This document shows positions 1 to 17,195 of a DNA stretch of 58,483 nucleotides, piece by piece. Under the pieces are notes generated by a model. It was given only the letters and a program-made list of their open reading frames with translations, was not told the DNA's origin and ran no database searches. Positions within the stretch are counted from its first letter, which is position 1, and each line of letters starts with the position of its first letter. The stretch covers positions 1 to 58,483 of the forward strand of contig NZ_BMOM01000022.1 of the NCBI RefSeq assembly GCF_014647075.1. The letters are read 5' to 3'. This DNA is from Deinococcus aerophilus (GTDB lineage: Bacteria > Deinococcota > Deinococci > Deinococcales > Deinococcaceae). Made by a program: the position numbers and the translations under genes.

Positions 1-199
1 CCCAGAATCTGTGACTTCGACACTCCCAGATTCTCTCGGCTGGGAGCGCTTTGGCGTCGTTATGCAGGTGCAACTCCTGAGTCCAGGGCAGACCATCGGT
101 TCTTCCAGAATGTATCCTAGAGAATCCGGTTTCATTGATTGAAAGAGGGCCAGTAAATTTAAATAAATAACAACCTCAGAGCCCTTGAAAGGGACAGTC
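1..199. other. Non-coding stretch at window edge
   Basis: No convincing gene is visible. The segment is much more AT-rich than the rest of the window, especially 130-180. It contains an 8-bp inverted repeat (AGAATCTG at 4-11, CAGATTCT at 27-34) and a pseudo-palindrome TTTCA-TTGAT-TGAAA at 130-144. It lies beyond the ftsZ terminator and probably holds the regulatory region of a neighbour outside the window. Confidence 0.4.
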
Positions 200-238
200 A
201 AAAAACTGGTGGGCGGGGAAGTTCTCCCGGCCCACCAG
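200..238 (-). terminator. Intrinsic terminator of ftsZ
   Basis: Read on the minus strand, CTGGTGGGC (238-230) pairs with GCCCACCAG (214-206) across a GC-rich loop that can itself pair. It is followed by six T (complement of A 200-205). It lies about 40 nt after the ftsZ stop codon and closes the dcw cluster. Confidence 0.9.
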
Positions 239-279
239 CGCTGTGTCCGCGTTGCCGCAGTCTGTTGCGTTCCTGCCCG

Positions 280-1356
<1,077 letters not shown>

Positions 1357-1377
1357 CTTGTCTCCTTACGCTACAGT

Positions 1378-1396
1378 CCTGCCTCTGGGAGGCAGG
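1378..1396 (-). other. Hairpin between ftsA and ftsZ
   Basis: CCTGCCTC and GAGGCAGG form a perfect 8-bp stem around a 3-nt loop, 22 nt before the ftsZ start. No T-tract follows, so it is not an ordinary terminator. It may be an RNA processing or stability element, or a site around an internal ftsZ promoter. Confidence 0.5.
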
Positions 1397-1516
1397 CTGC
1401 CGTGGTTTATCTGGGGTAGTTTAACGCACCATATCGGGCGTGTCGGGTCAAACGGAGGCCCCGCTTCCCCCAGTGCCCCCAACGGTGGGAGACGGGCAAG
1501 GCGCGGGGCGCGGGAA

Positions 1517-3560
<2,044 letters not shown>

Positions 3561-3564
<4 letters not shown>

Positions 3565-4507
3565 AGGGTTCCTGTGGAGGCGGCACGCTGCTCGCCACCT
3601 GTCCCGGAACCATCCGCCGCAAGGCCAGCCAGGGGCGCTTCAGGCCACAGCTCGTATTCCAGTTCCAGCGGCAGGCCCACCCGCCCGCGGATCAGGTCCA
3701 GCAGCGCGTGGACATCCGCCGCCGCCGCGCCGCCCAGGTTGACAATGAAATTGGCGTGTTCCGGAGCGATCAGGGCCTGCCCCACGCGGGTGCCCTTGAG
3801 GCCCGCCTCGTCGATCAGGCGACCGGCGCTGACGCCGCCCGGATTCTTGAACGCGCAGCCTGGCGTCTTCATCTTGGGCTGGCCCTTGCGGGCGGTGTCG
3901 GCCAGGGTCATCTTTTCTAGGACCTCTTGCGGGGTGCTGCGGCGCAACTTGAGGCGCACGCGCGTGACGATGTGGCCCCGCGGAATGCCGCTGTCGCGGT
4001 AGCCCCACGGCAGGTCGTCGGGAGTCACCACCCGCACCTCCCCGGGCGTCACGATTTCCAGGCTGTGCAGGCCGTCGAACATCTCGCCGTAGCGGGTGCC
4101 GGCGTTCATCCACACCGCGCCGCCCACCTGGGCCGGAATGCCCACGGTGCCCTCCAGATTGCTCAGCCCCAGCTTCTGCAGGGTGCGGATCAGGCCGGGC
4201 AGGGGCACGCCGCCGCCGACCCAGCCGGTCACGAGCTGTTCTTCATCACTCAGTTCGGGATCGGGGGTCAGGTCGCGCTCGGCCAGCGCTCCGGTCAGGC
4301 GAATCACCCGTTCGGGAACGCCGTCGTCGGCGATCACCAGATTGCTGCCGCCGCCCAGGATGCGGTAGGGCGCCTGCATCGCCTCGTGCAGCTGGGCATG
4401 GTCGCTGACGAACCACACCTCGGCGGGGCCGCCCACACCCAGCGTGGTGAAGCGTGACAGGGCGAGCCGTTCGATTCGGGCCCCACTCCGGCTGGAAGAG
4501 GTTGTCG

Positions 4508-4511
<4 letters not shown>
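3561..4511 (-). CDS. murB: UDP-N-acetylenolpyruvoylglucosamine reductase MurB
   Basis: FAD- and NADPH-dependent reduction of UDP-GlcNAc-enolpyruvate to UDP-MurNAc, the second committed step of peptidoglycan precursor synthesis in the cytoplasm. The 316-residue product shows the FAD-binding segments ILGGGSNLVIADDG and GIPAQVGGAVWMNAG. It also has GCAFKNPGGVSAGRLIDEAG, which carries the catalytic serine, and a C-terminal LELEYELWPE with the expected acidic residue. The length fits the family. It overlaps murC and ftsQ by 4 nt each and is therefore in one transcription unit with them. Confidence 0.96.
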
Positions 4512-5971
<1,460 letters not shown>

Positions 5972-6010
5972 GTCTTGGAGGGGGGAGCGCGGCTACCGTG
6001 AAGCGGGCCA

Positions 6011-7201
6011 CTAGCGCAGGTGCTGTTCGATCAGGTCGGCGAAACGTCCCGCCGCCCCCACCTGAGAGCGCCGCAGGGCCGCGTCGTGCATGGCGGCCCG
6101 CGTGTCTGGCGCTGCACACTCTAACACCGCCGCGCCCAGATCCATCTCGGCGTGCTGCTGCTCGACCAGACGTCCGGCTCCCGCTTCCTGCACCCGGCGG
6201 GCATTGTGCCACTGGTGGTTCTCGGCCGACTCCGGCAGCGGCACCGTGACCAGCGGCACGCCGTGAAAGGCGGCCTCGGCCAGCGTGCTTGTGCCCGCGC
6301 GGGTGATTGCCAGATCGGCCACCGCCCACGCGTCCACGGCGTCCACGTATCCGGTGACGTGATACCAGTCCAGTTCACGCACCCGTGGGATGACCTCGGG
6401 CAGCCAGCGGGGGCCGGTGGCGTGCAGTACCTGAACGTCGCGGCCCACCGGCACGGCGCCGTGGTCAGGGACGTCCATATCAAAATTCAGATCAATGTGG
6501 GGAGGCCCTCCGTGTGCCCCGGCAGACAGGACCTGGTTGGGCCGCATCGCCGGCACCCGGCCCGCATCGCCCAGCACGCCGCGCAGCGCCCCCGGCACCG
6601 TGCGGTTCAGGAACAACGATCCCTGTGAGCCGCCCATGACCAGCACGGTCAGCGGCCCTGATTTGAGTTTCAGGCGGGCCAGGGCCTGCCCGCGGTCGGC
6701 CCGTTGCTCGCGCACGGGCATGCCCACCAGCGTCGCCTTGCGCGGGTCCAGGCCGAGCACCTGCTCATAGGCCGTGCCGATGGCGACCGCCCGCCCCGCC
6801 GCCAGCCGCTGGGTCAGGCCCAGGCGGGCATTCTGCTCGTGCAGAACGGTGGGAATCCGCAGGCTCTGGGCAGCCAGCACTCCCGGCAGGCTGGCAAAGC
6901 CCCCAAAACCCACCACCGCGCCGGGCCGCAGCCGGGCCAGCAGCGTCCGCGCCTGCGCCACGCCCTGACCCGCGCGGATCAGCTCGCGCGGGTCAGGGCG
7001 GCCCTGGCCGCTGCGGGCCAGTTTGCCTGCGTCTACCCCCTGAAACAGCAGGCCGGCCTCTGCGGCGATGCGTTCCTCCATGCCGCCGCGCTGACCCAGA
7101 ATCAGCGCGGCGTGTCCGCGGGCGATCAGCTCCCGTGCAGTTGCCACCGCCGGGTAGATGTGCCCGCCCGTTCCCCCCGTTGCCATGACCACCAGACTCA
7201 T
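6011..7201 (-). CDS. murG: UDP-GlcNAc:lipid I glycosyltransferase MurG
   Basis: Membrane-associated GT28 enzyme that converts lipid I to lipid II. The 396-residue product has the first G-loop ATGGTGGHIYPA at the N-terminus, a second G-loop region GGSQGSLFLNRT, and the UDP-GlcNAc site ITRAGTSTLAEAAFHG followed by PLPESAENHQ. It is somewhat longer than many MurG proteins, with extra residues in the middle (about 215-260). The gene heads the visible dcw unit and has its own -10 box 8 nt before the ATG, so transcription may begin here without a leader. Confidence 0.96.
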   Translation of the reverse strand: MSLVVMATGGTGGHIYPAVATARELIARGHAALILGQRGGMEERIAAEAGLLFQGVDAGKLARSGQGRPDPRELIRAGQGVAQARTLLARLRPGAVVGFGGFASLPGVLAAQSLRIPTVLHEQNARLGLTQRLAAGRAVAIGTAYEQVLGLDPRKATLVGMPVREQRADRGQALARLKLKSGPLTVLVMGGSQGSLFLNRTVPGALRGVLGDAGRVPAMRPNQVLSAGAHGGPPHIDLNFDMDVPDHGAVPVGRDVQVLHATGPRWLPEVIPRVRELDWYHVTGYVDAVDAWAVADLAITRAGTSTLAEAAFHGVPLVTVPLPESAENHQWHNARRVQEAGAGRLVEQQHAEMDLGAAVLECAAPDTRAAMHDAALRRSQVGAAGRFADLIEQHLR

Positions 7202-7209
7202 CGGGGCCG

Positions 7210-7215
7210 AGTGTA
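7210..7215 (-). promoter_or_regulatory. -10 box for leaderless murG
   Basis: TACACT on the minus strand, 8 nt before the murG ATG. No good -35 hexamer is evident. The spacing fits a transcript that starts at or next to the start codon. Confidence 0.5.
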
Positions 7216-7285
7216 ACGCGCCGTGGGGGTGGGGCAGCCCGACTCCCCGGTCCGCGGTCCGGCCGGCGCGTGCCCCCGCCCCTGC

Positions 7286-8482
<1,197 letters not shown>

Positions 8483-8487
8483 GCCCC

Positions 8488-8493
8488 AGGGTA
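8488..8493 (-). promoter_or_regulatory. -10 box for the aminotransferase gene
   Basis: TACCCT on the minus strand, 5 nt before the ATG at 8482. It fits the leaderless pattern seen elsewhere in the window, although the gap is at the short end. Confidence 0.45.
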
Positions 8494-8520
8494 GCGTGCG
8501 CGGGGCAGGGCCGGTCCGGG

Positions 8521-8567
8521 CCACACATGCCGCCCCCGGGCAGATGGTCCGGGGGCGGCATGTGTGG
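8521..8567. repeat. Perfect 19-bp inverted repeat
   Basis: 8521-8539 and 8549-8567 are exact reverse complements around a 9-nt loop. It lies just after the response-regulator stop codon on the minus strand. It would form a very stable hairpin but has no T-tract on either side, so it may be a 3'-end stabiliser or a T-less terminator. Confidence 0.85.
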
Positions 8568-8584
8568 GTGGATGGTGGGCCGGC

Positions 8585-9165
8585 TCAGTGCAGCAGGCCG
8601 ATGCTGCGCGCACGGCTGACGGCCTCGGTGCGGTCGCCGGCGTCGAGCTTGGCGTACAGCCGGGCCAGGTGGTCCTTGACGGTATCGGGGCTGACCCCCA
8701 GGTTCTTGGCGATCTCCTTGTTGGAAAAGCCCTGGGCAAGCAGGGGCAGCACCTCGGACTCGCGTGGGGTCAGGCGCGGCACGTCCACCTGGGGCAGCCG
8801 GTCAACGTCGGGGTGGGCCACGATGTCGCGCAGTTGCCGGGCCAGGCTCTCGGGATCGGTTTCCTTGCTGACATAGCCGCGTGCTCCGGCGGCGCGGGCC
8901 GCCTGCACGATGGCGGGCTCGGCGAAGGTGGTGATCAGGACACTGACAACCTGCGGGTGGGTCATGCGCAGGCGCTCGCAGACCTCGATGCCGGTCATGC
9001 CGGGCATCTTGACGTCCAGCAGCACGGCGTCGGGCTGCAGGCTGCGGCACGCTTCCAGGGCGCTCAGGCCGTCGGCGGCCTCGGCCACCACGTCGAAGCC
9101 CTGGTTCATCAGGGCGTACTTCAGGCCCATGCGGAAGAGGGGGTGGTCATCGGCAATGACGAGTT

Positions 9166-9169
<4 letters not shown>
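8585..9169 (-). CDS. NarL/FixJ-type response regulator
   Basis: Two-component DNA-binding regulator. The 194-residue product has an N-terminal receiver domain (MKLVIADDHPLFRMG, phospho-acceptor Asp 52 in LLDVKMPG, and the switch lysine in GYVSKETD). The C-terminal LuxR-type helix-turn-helix contains LTPRESEVLPLLAQG and SNKEIAKNLGVSPDTVKDHL. The start at 9169 gives the canonical receiver N-terminus and overlaps the kinase gene stop by 4 nt, so the pair is one operon. The target genes cannot be read from the sequence. Confidence 0.95.
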
Positions 9170-10251
<1,082 letters not shown>

Positions 10252-10258
10252 GAAACTC

Positions 10259-10264
10259 AGCTTA
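10259..10264 (-). promoter_or_regulatory. -10 box for leaderless kinase/regulator operon
   Basis: TAAGCT on the minus strand, 7 nt before the GTG at 10251. This would start transcription at the GTG. A TTGACA lies upstream in the intergenic region but is too far away to be its -35. Confidence 0.5.
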
Positions 10265-10437
10265 GGGACGGATCTCTGACAGAACCGTCACGCGCCAGGG
10301 GCGGCGGACGGCCATGTCAATCCCCCATTTTCCTTCCGACAGGTGGGGTGTCCGCTCGGCCCGGCCACATCTCAGGTCGCCGGGTTCATCTTTCCCGGAT
10401 TCCCGGCCCGGTGTTGTGCAGGTTATTCCCGGGTCAT

Positions 10438-12276
<1,839 letters not shown>

Positions 12277-12283
12277 ATCCCGC

Positions 12284-12289
12284 AGTCTA
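12284..12289 (-). promoter_or_regulatory. -10 box for leaderless lepA
   Basis: TAGACT on the minus strand, exactly 7 nt before the GTG start at 12276. Confidence 0.6.
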
Positions 12290-12501
12290 GCCGGATGCGG
12301 GCAAAAGGACAGCGGTGGGGGGCACAGCGTTGGCCCGGCGGCGGCACGGCGAGGCGACCTTGGGGACACAGCGGCCCGCTGCCAGCCCCCTGCACAACCT
12401 GGGCGGAAAAGTGCTTCCGCTGGTGCTGGACGTGTCCGGCGGTTGTGTTCCGTCCTGTGGCCGGTCCGCTGGGGCAACTCCTCAGTGATTGTCCGGGCTG
12501 T

Positions 12502-12507
12502 TAGCCT
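12502..12507 (+). promoter_or_regulatory. -10 box for leaderless GNAT gene
   Basis: TAGCCT, 6 nt before the ATG at 12514, with no Shine-Dalgarno between them. Confidence 0.55.
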
Positions 12508-12513
12508 CGGGAC

Positions 12514-13323
12514 ATGAGCGTTTCGCTGGCCTACCACACCGATCTGGCCCTGCGCCGCCTGGAGGGCGCGGAGGTCATGCGCCACAGCGGCTGCGTGGTC
12601 GTCCGTTCGCCGCACAACCCGACCTTCTGGTGGGGCAATTTTCTTTTGATGCCGCGTGCGCCGCAGCCGGGCGATCTGGCGCGCTGGACGCGCGCATTCG
12701 AGACCAAGTTCCCCCAGGCGGGGTGGCGGACCTTCGGGATAAACACGGCGGACGGCGAGGCGGGGGCCGCCGGAGCCTTCGAGGAGGCCGGCTTTGAGGT
12801 TCACCGGGACACGGTGCTGACCGCCGGACGGACGCAGGCGCCGCGCACGTTCAACCGGGACGCGCAGGTGCGGCGGCTGGAGGGGCCGGCCGACTGGCAG
12901 GCGGCGCTGGAGCTGCGGCTGGCCGTGAACGCGGCCGACCCCGAGCCCCTGGAACCGGCGGACTACCGGGCGTTCGCGGCCCGCAAACTCGCCGCCTACC
13001 GCGCCGCGCAGGATGCCGGGGCCGGAGCTTTCTGGGGAGCCTTCGACGCGGACGGACGGATGCTCTCCGGCCTGGGTCTGTTCGACGCCGGACAGGGAGT
13101 GGCCCGCTATCAAAGCGTGGAAACCCACCCCGAAGCGCGCTCACGCGGGCTGGCCGGCACGCTGGTGCATACGGCGGGCGAGTGGGCGCGTGAGGCGCTG
13201 GGTACCCGGACCCTGGTGATCGTGGCGGACCCGGCCTATCACGCCCAGGCCCTCTACGAACGCGTGGGCTTCCGCCCCGGTGAGGTGCAGCTCGGGTTTC
13301 AGCGGCGACCGGCGGAAGGTTAG
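12514..13323 (+). CDS. GNAT-family N-acetyltransferase
   Basis: Predicted acetyl-CoA-dependent acetyltransferase of 269 residues; substrate unknown. The C-terminal half carries the GNAT core: a strand GLGLFDAG, the acetyl-CoA loop [21 protein letters not shown] (residues about 196-216), and the closing motif [14 protein letters not shown]. The N-terminal half has no motif I recognise and may be a second, degenerate GNAT domain, since the length is close to double. The gene is divergent from lepA and appears leaderless. Confidence 0.88.
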   Translation: MSVSLAYHTDLALRRLEGAEVMRHSGCVVVRSPHNPTFWWGNFLLMPRAPQPGDLARWTRAFETKFPQAGWRTFGINTADGEAGAAGAFEEAGFEVHRDTVLTAGRTQAPRTFNRDAQVRRLEGPADWQAALELRLAVNAADPEPLEPADYRAFAARKLAAYRAAQDAGAGAFWGAFDADGRMLSGLGLFDAGQGVARYQSVETHPEARSRGLAGTLVHTAGEWAREALGTRTLVIVADPAYHAQALYERVGFRPGEVQLGFQRRPAEG

Positions 13324-13493
13324 ACGCGCCCAGATGGAGACACCCGGGCGGACCAAGCCCGCACAGGCGTCCCCTCCGTACCTGTGCCGCCAGCAACCAA
13401 ATTCACGGCTCACGGGCCTTGCTGACCGCCTGAGCTGACACTGCGGCCTGTTGCGATCATCTGGCGTGTGTCTGGAGGACCAGCAGCGCAGGC

Positions 13494-13712
13494 TTACTCG
13501 TTGTCTTCCAGAATGGCCGCGTCGTTGTACTTGTTGGCCAGAATGAAAAACGTCGGGGCCCACAGTCCTACAAAGATACCGAAGCGTTCGCCGTGCGATT
13601 TTTCCTCGTGGGTCTTCTCGGTGCCGCCCTGGGTGGCCCAGATGGCGATGGAGGCCAGGATGGAGGCCAGTCCCGCGACGGTCAGAAAGTTGGAAATGCT
13701 GCGGTTGGACAT
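13494..13712 (-). CDS. Small predicted membrane protein
   Basis: A 72-residue protein I do not recognise. It has two hydrophobic segments (about 9-27 and 46-60) separated by a charged loop rich in Lys, Glu and His. The acidic C-terminus ends AILEDNE. GAGGAG lies at proper distance before the ATG at 13712, which supports it as a real translated gene. It lies between a convergent GNAT gene and rnhB and has no obvious functional partner. Confidence 0.75.
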   Translation of the reverse strand: MSNRSISNFLTVAGLASILASIAIWATQGGTEKTHEEKSHGERFGIFVGLWAPTFFILANKYNDAAILEDNE

Positions 13713-13852
13713 CAGTAAGTCTCCTCAAAGCGTCTCACAGGCGGCCCGGCCCGGTGCATGGTCGCCCTCTCACGCTTGGTGCCACTGTGTCTCAACCTTA
13801 CCCTTCCCTCTGCAAGCTGGGAAACAGAGGTCGCATTAAGGGGGCGTTTATA

Positions 13853-14527
13853 TCAGTCCTGTTCATCCAGCAGCCGGGGGCTGGCATCCTCCTGCAACTG
13901 CCGCCGGATGGGGGCGAAGCTGCGGCGGTGTGCCGCGCTCACACCCAGCCGCTCCAGCGCGGCGCGGTGGGCCGGCGCTCCGTACCCCTTGTGTGCCGCG
14001 AAGCCGTAGCCGGGATGCTGCGCGTCCAGTTCCAGCATCAGGGCGTCGCGCTCGGTCTTGGCGAGCAGGCTGGCGGCGGCCACGCTGTAGCTCAGGGCGT
14101 CGGCCCGGGGCGGAGCCGTCAGGGGCAGCTCGGTGCGCAGCCGCAGATAATCGGTGACCAGTGCCTGGGGTGCGGGGCGCAGCCGTGCCAGCGCCCGCCC
14201 CGCCGCCGCATGGGTCGCGCCCAGGATATTCAGGCGGTCAATCTCGTCGGGCCAGGCATGTTCCACGGCCCAGGCCACGGCCACCCGCCGGACCTCTGCG
14301 GCGTAGGCTTCGCGCTGGGCGGCGCTGAGCTGCTTGCTGTCCCGGAAGGGATACTCGGTGGCCAGGCCCGGCAGAATCACGGCCGCCACCGTCACCGGAC
14401 CGGCCCACGCTCCCCGTCCCGCCTCATCCACCCCCGCCACCCGGAAGTGGCCGCGCCGCCAGTGTTCACGCTCGAAGGTCCAGTCGGGGGTCACGGAAGC
14501 GGGAGTCACGGAAGACGGGGCGGGCAT
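13853..14527 (-). CDS. rnhB: Ribonuclease HII
   Basis: Endonuclease that cleaves RNA in RNA/DNA hybrids and removes misincorporated ribonucleotides. The 224-residue product has AGVDEAGRGAWAGPV (Asp 34, Glu 35), an Asp at 126 in LVTDYLRLR, and Asp 161 in LLAKTERDALM, giving the DEDD metal-binding set. GYGFAAHKGYGAPAH near the C-terminus is the usual type 2 motif. The ATG at 14527 is 7 nt after TACCGT. A longer reading to 14701 runs into the adjacent synthetase gene and is unlikely. Confidence 0.95.
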   Translation of the reverse strand: MPAPSSVTPASVTPDWTFEREHWRRGHFRVAGVDEAGRGAWAGPVTVAAVILPGLATEYPFRDSKQLSAAQREAYAAEVRRVAVAWAVEHAWPDEIDRLNILGATHAAAGRALARLRPAPQALVTDYLRLRTELPLTAPPRADALSYSVAAASLLAKTERDALMLELDAQHPGYGFAAHKGYGAPAHRAALERLGVSAAHRRSFAPIRRQLQEDASPRLLDEQD

Positions 14528-14534
14528 GCCACGA

Positions 14535-14540
14535 ACGGTA
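14535..14540 (-). promoter_or_regulatory. -10 box for leaderless rnhB
   Basis: TACCGT on the minus strand, 7 nt before the ATG at 14527. It lies in the 37-nt gap after the acyl-CoA synthetase gene, so rnhB may be transcribed separately. Confidence 0.5.
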
Positions 14541-14564
14541 ACAGGCGCAGAGGGGCAGCTTGCC

Positions 14565-16124
14565 TCAGCCCGGGATCTTCCCAGCCGCCCCGGCTGGGGC
14601 CGCCCGCTCGCGGGCCCGTGAGCGCAGCACATGCTTGAGCACCTTGCCGCTGGCCGTCTTGGGCAGGTCCTGCACCACCTGAATCCGGCGGGGCAGGGCA
14701 TGACCGGGCAGGTGGGGGGCGCAGAAGCGCAGCAGCTCCTCGGCCACGACGCCGGCGCCGGGATGCAGGGTCACGAAGGCCACGGCCCACTCCTCCTCGC
14801 CCCCCCGTCCGGCCACCACCACAGCCTCATGGACGCTGGGGTGGCGGTACAGCGCCGCCTCGATCTGGGCGCTGGACACCGCCTGCCCCCCCAGGTTCAG
14901 CAGGTCGCCCGCCCGGTCCAGGATGTCCATCCGTCCGTCAGTGTGGACCACCGCGAGGTCGCCGGTATGCAGCCATCCACCCTCCAGGGCGCGGCGGGTC
15001 GCGGCGCGGTTCTTGTAATAGCCCTTCATCACCTGATTGCTGCGAATGACGATTTCGCCGGGCGTGAAGCCGTCGTGCGGTACGGGCTCGCCCCCCTCCG
15101 AGACCACCCGCACCTGCCCGCCAAACACCATGGGGTGCCCCTGACGGGCCAGCGTCCGCGCGTCCCCAGGGGCGTCCGGTTCGGGCTCGCTGATCGTGAG
15201 CACGGCACTGGTCTCAGTCAGGCCGTAGCCGTGCAGCACCTCGAATCCCTGGGCGCGTAGGCTGCTCAGCAGGCGCGGCGGTGGAGTGGTGCCTGCCACC
15301 AGCAGCCGCACCGGACGCGGCAGGCTCAGGGGGGCCGCCGGGTCGGCGAGCGGCGTCAGGATGGCCGGCGAGGCGAACAGGTGCGTGATGCCCTGGGACA
15401 TCAGGGCGCGCCGGACGTGGGCGGTACTGGCGGCCGGCAGCATCACGTGGGTGCCGCCCGCCGCCGTCACCGCCCACGCGCTGCCCCAGCCGTTGCCGTG
15501 GGCCAGCGGCAACGCGTGCAGGTACACGCTGCCGGGCCGCAGATTCAGATGATACAGCAGATTGGACAGGTTGATGTAGGCGTTGCGGTGCGTGACCATC
15601 ACGCCCTTGGGATCGCTGGTCGTGCCGCTGGTGTAGTTCACGCTGATGGGAGCGTCCTCGTCCAGCGCGGCGGGCAGTTTCAGAGGAGCGGGCGGCGTCC
15701 GGGCCAGCCACTGTTCAAACGTTCCGTCCCCGCCCAGCGTGATGACAGGTATCCCCAACTGCCTTAACGTCTCGCCCACCCGCGCCTGACACGTTGCGTC
15801 CACCAGCGCCACCCGGGGATCGGCGTGCCCGGCCAGGAACGCCAGCGCCTCATCCGTGAAGGCCGGATTCAGCGGCACGATCACTCCGCCGGCCAGCGGC
15901 ACGGCGAGAAAGGCGAGCAGGGCGTCGGGGGTATTGGGCGAGATCAGCAGAACATGCTCGCCCGGCAGCAGGTTCGTGCGGCGCAGCAGCGTGATCAGGC
16001 GCGCGGTCCGGTCCGAGAGGTCTGTGTACCGCAGCGCCGCGTCTCCGGCCCGCAGCGCCACACGTTCCCCGTACAGCTGCAGGGCGCGCAGCACGGGTTC
16101 CAGGGGGGTCAGCGGGGTTTTCAT
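14565..16124 (-). CDS. AMP-dependent acyl-CoA synthetase
   Basis: Adenylate-forming enzyme that activates a carboxylic acid to acyl-AMP and then acyl-CoA. The 519-residue product has the P-loop-like motif YTSGTTSDPKGVMVTHRN, GYGLTETSAV, LHTGDLAVVHTDGRMDILDR, and the C-terminal catalytic lysine in LPKTASGKVLKHVLR. Length and motifs fit short/medium- or long-chain acyl-CoA synthetases; the substrate is not readable. GGAGG precedes the ATG. It is divergent from the livG operon across a 255-nt region with an inverted-repeat operator candidate, so the two may share a regulator. Confidence 0.93.
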   Translation of the reverse strand: MKTPLTPLEPVLRALQLYGERVALRAGDAALRYTDLSDRTARLITLLRRTNLLPGEHVLLISPNTPDALLAFLAVPLAGGVIVPLNPAFTDEALAFLAGHADPRVALVDATCQARVGETLRQLGIPVITLGGDGTFEQWLARTPPAPLKLPAALDEDAPISVNYTSGTTSDPKGVMVTHRNAYINLSNLLYHLNLRPGSVYLHALPLAHGNGWGSAWAVTAAGGTHVMLPAASTAHVRRALMSQGITHLFASPAILTPLADPAAPLSLPRPVRLLVAGTTPPPRLLSSLRAQGFEVLHGYGLTETSAVLTISEPEPDAPGDARTLARQGHPMVFGGQVRVVSEGGEPVPHDGFTPGEIVIRSNQVMKGYYKNRAATRRALEGGWLHTGDLAVVHTDGRMDILDRAGDLLNLGGQAVSSAQIEAALYRHPSVHEAVVVAGRGGEEEWAVAFVTLHPGAGVVAEELLRFCAPHLPGHALPRRIQVVQDLPKTASGKVLKHVLRSRARERAAPAGAAGKIPG

Positions 16125-16204
16125 GCGGAAGCCTCCGGGGGTGAACGCAGCACAGAAGTCGAGGTGGGCTCAGTGTGCCGATGTGTCTACTCCGTGCTCA
16201 ACGG

Positions 16205-16257
16205 TTGTCTAGGGCAATCCATTTTTCCTCTCATTTTAACAAAAGGCGTCTAGACAA
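16205..16257. promoter_or_regulatory. Inverted TTGTCTAG sites, candidate operator
   Basis: TTGTCTAG (16205-16212) and its exact reverse complement CTAGACAA (16250-16257) flank 37 nt. The second arm contains the palindrome GTCTAGAC. A further TGTCTA lies at 16184-16189. A TAAAAT box on the minus strand (16238-16233) could be the -10 of the synthetase gene; this places one arm upstream of the -10 and the other in the early transcribed region. This is a candidate repressor site controlling both divergent units. Confidence 0.5.
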
Positions 16258-16347
16258 ATTTCTGCTGTATGCCGCTGCGTGGCCTTCATAATCAGCCCAC
16301 CGACAATTCTTCCCTTCCGGCCCGCCCCCGGGCCATTTCCTCTGAGC

Positions 16348-16368
16348 TTCCACACGTAATTTCCACAC
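16348..16368 (+). repeat. Direct repeat TTCCACAC before livG
   Basis: TTCCACAC occurs at 16348-16355 and 16361-16368, 13 nt apart, just before the livG Shine-Dalgarno. It may be a regulator site or chance. Confidence 0.35.
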
Positions 16369-16379
16369 GGTGAGGTGTC

Positions 16380-17195
16380 ATGTCTCAACACCAGCGTTCT
16401 CAGCTTGAAGTGCAGGGCGTCACCCTCACCTTTGGAGGGCTCAACGCCCTGACCGACGTCAGCCTCGTGGTGCCTCCGGGCGAGGTGGTGAGCATCATCG
16501 GGCCGAACGGAGCCGGCAAGACCAGCCTGCTCAACTGCATCAGCGGCTTTTACCACCCCACCCGGGGCCGCATCACCTTCGGAGCCTATGACCTCAGCCG
16601 CGCGGCGCCCAACGTGGTCACCGGCTACGGCATTGCCCGGGCCTTTCAGAACCTGGAGCTGTTCCGGGGCCTGAGCGTCGTGGAAAACCTGTTGCTTGCG
16701 CGGCACACGCACCTTCGCTACGGCCTGCTCGACAGCCTGGTCTTCTATGGCCGTGCCAGCCGCCAGGAAGCCGAGAACCGCGCGTATGTCGAGCGCATCA
16801 TCGATTTCATGGAGCTGGAGGAGCACCGGTCCCATCCGGTCGGGACGCTGGCCTACGGCATCCAGAAGCGGGTGGAGGTGGCCCGCGCCCTGACCCTCTC
16901 GCCCCAGCTGCTGTTGCTCGACGAGCCCATGGCGGGCATGAACGTCGAGGAAAAGGAGGACATGGTGCGCTTCATCCTCGACATTCAGCGCGAGCAGGGA
17001 GTGACGGTCGTGCTGATCGAGCACGACATGGGCGTGGTTATGGACATCAGCGACCGGGTCTACGTGCTGGATTTCGGGCAACTGATCGCGGGCGGACGGC
17101 CTGAGGAGGTCAGCGCCGACCCGCGCGTGATCGAGGCGTACACGGGCGTGGCCGAGGCCGGACCCCACAGCGCGGAGCAGGCGGTGGGGGCATGA
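16380..17195 (+). CDS. livG: LIV-type ABC transporter ATP-binding protein (LivG-like)
   Basis: One of two ATPases of a HAAT-family importer. The 271-residue product has Walker A GPNGAGKTS (residues 41-49), the LivG-style signature LAYGIQKRVEVARAL in place of a standard LSGGQ, Walker B LLLLDEPMAGMN, and the H-loop VVLIEHDMGVVM. GGTGAGG precedes the ATG. Its last 4 nt overlap the next gene, an acyl-CoA synthetase, so transporter and ligase are translationally coupled. The name livG reflects family; the transported substrate need not be an amino acid. Confidence 0.92.
   Translation: MSQHQRSQLEVQGVTLTFGGLNALTDVSLVVPPGEVVSIIGPNGAGKTSLLNCISGFYHPTRGRITFGAYDLSRAAPNVVTGYGIARAFQNLELFRGLSVVENLLLARHTHLRYGLLDSLVFYGRASRQEAENRAYVERIIDFMELEEHRSHPVGTLAYGIQKRVEVARALTLSPQLLLLDEPMAGMNVEEKEDMVRFILDIQREQGVTVVLIEHDMGVVMDISDRVYVLDFGQLIAGGRPEEVSADPRVIEAYTGVAEAGPHSAEQAVGA

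Noticed and set aside
10320..10340. TTGACA upstream of the kinase gene as its -35, or as a radiation-response (RDRM-like) half-site
   Set aside because: No -10 at 16-19 nt, and the palindromic other half of the RDRM motif is absent.
12277..13128. N-terminal extension of LepA to 13128
   Set aside because: Runs antisense through the GNAT gene, has no similarity to LepA, and crosses the TAGACT promoter 7 nt before the GTG.
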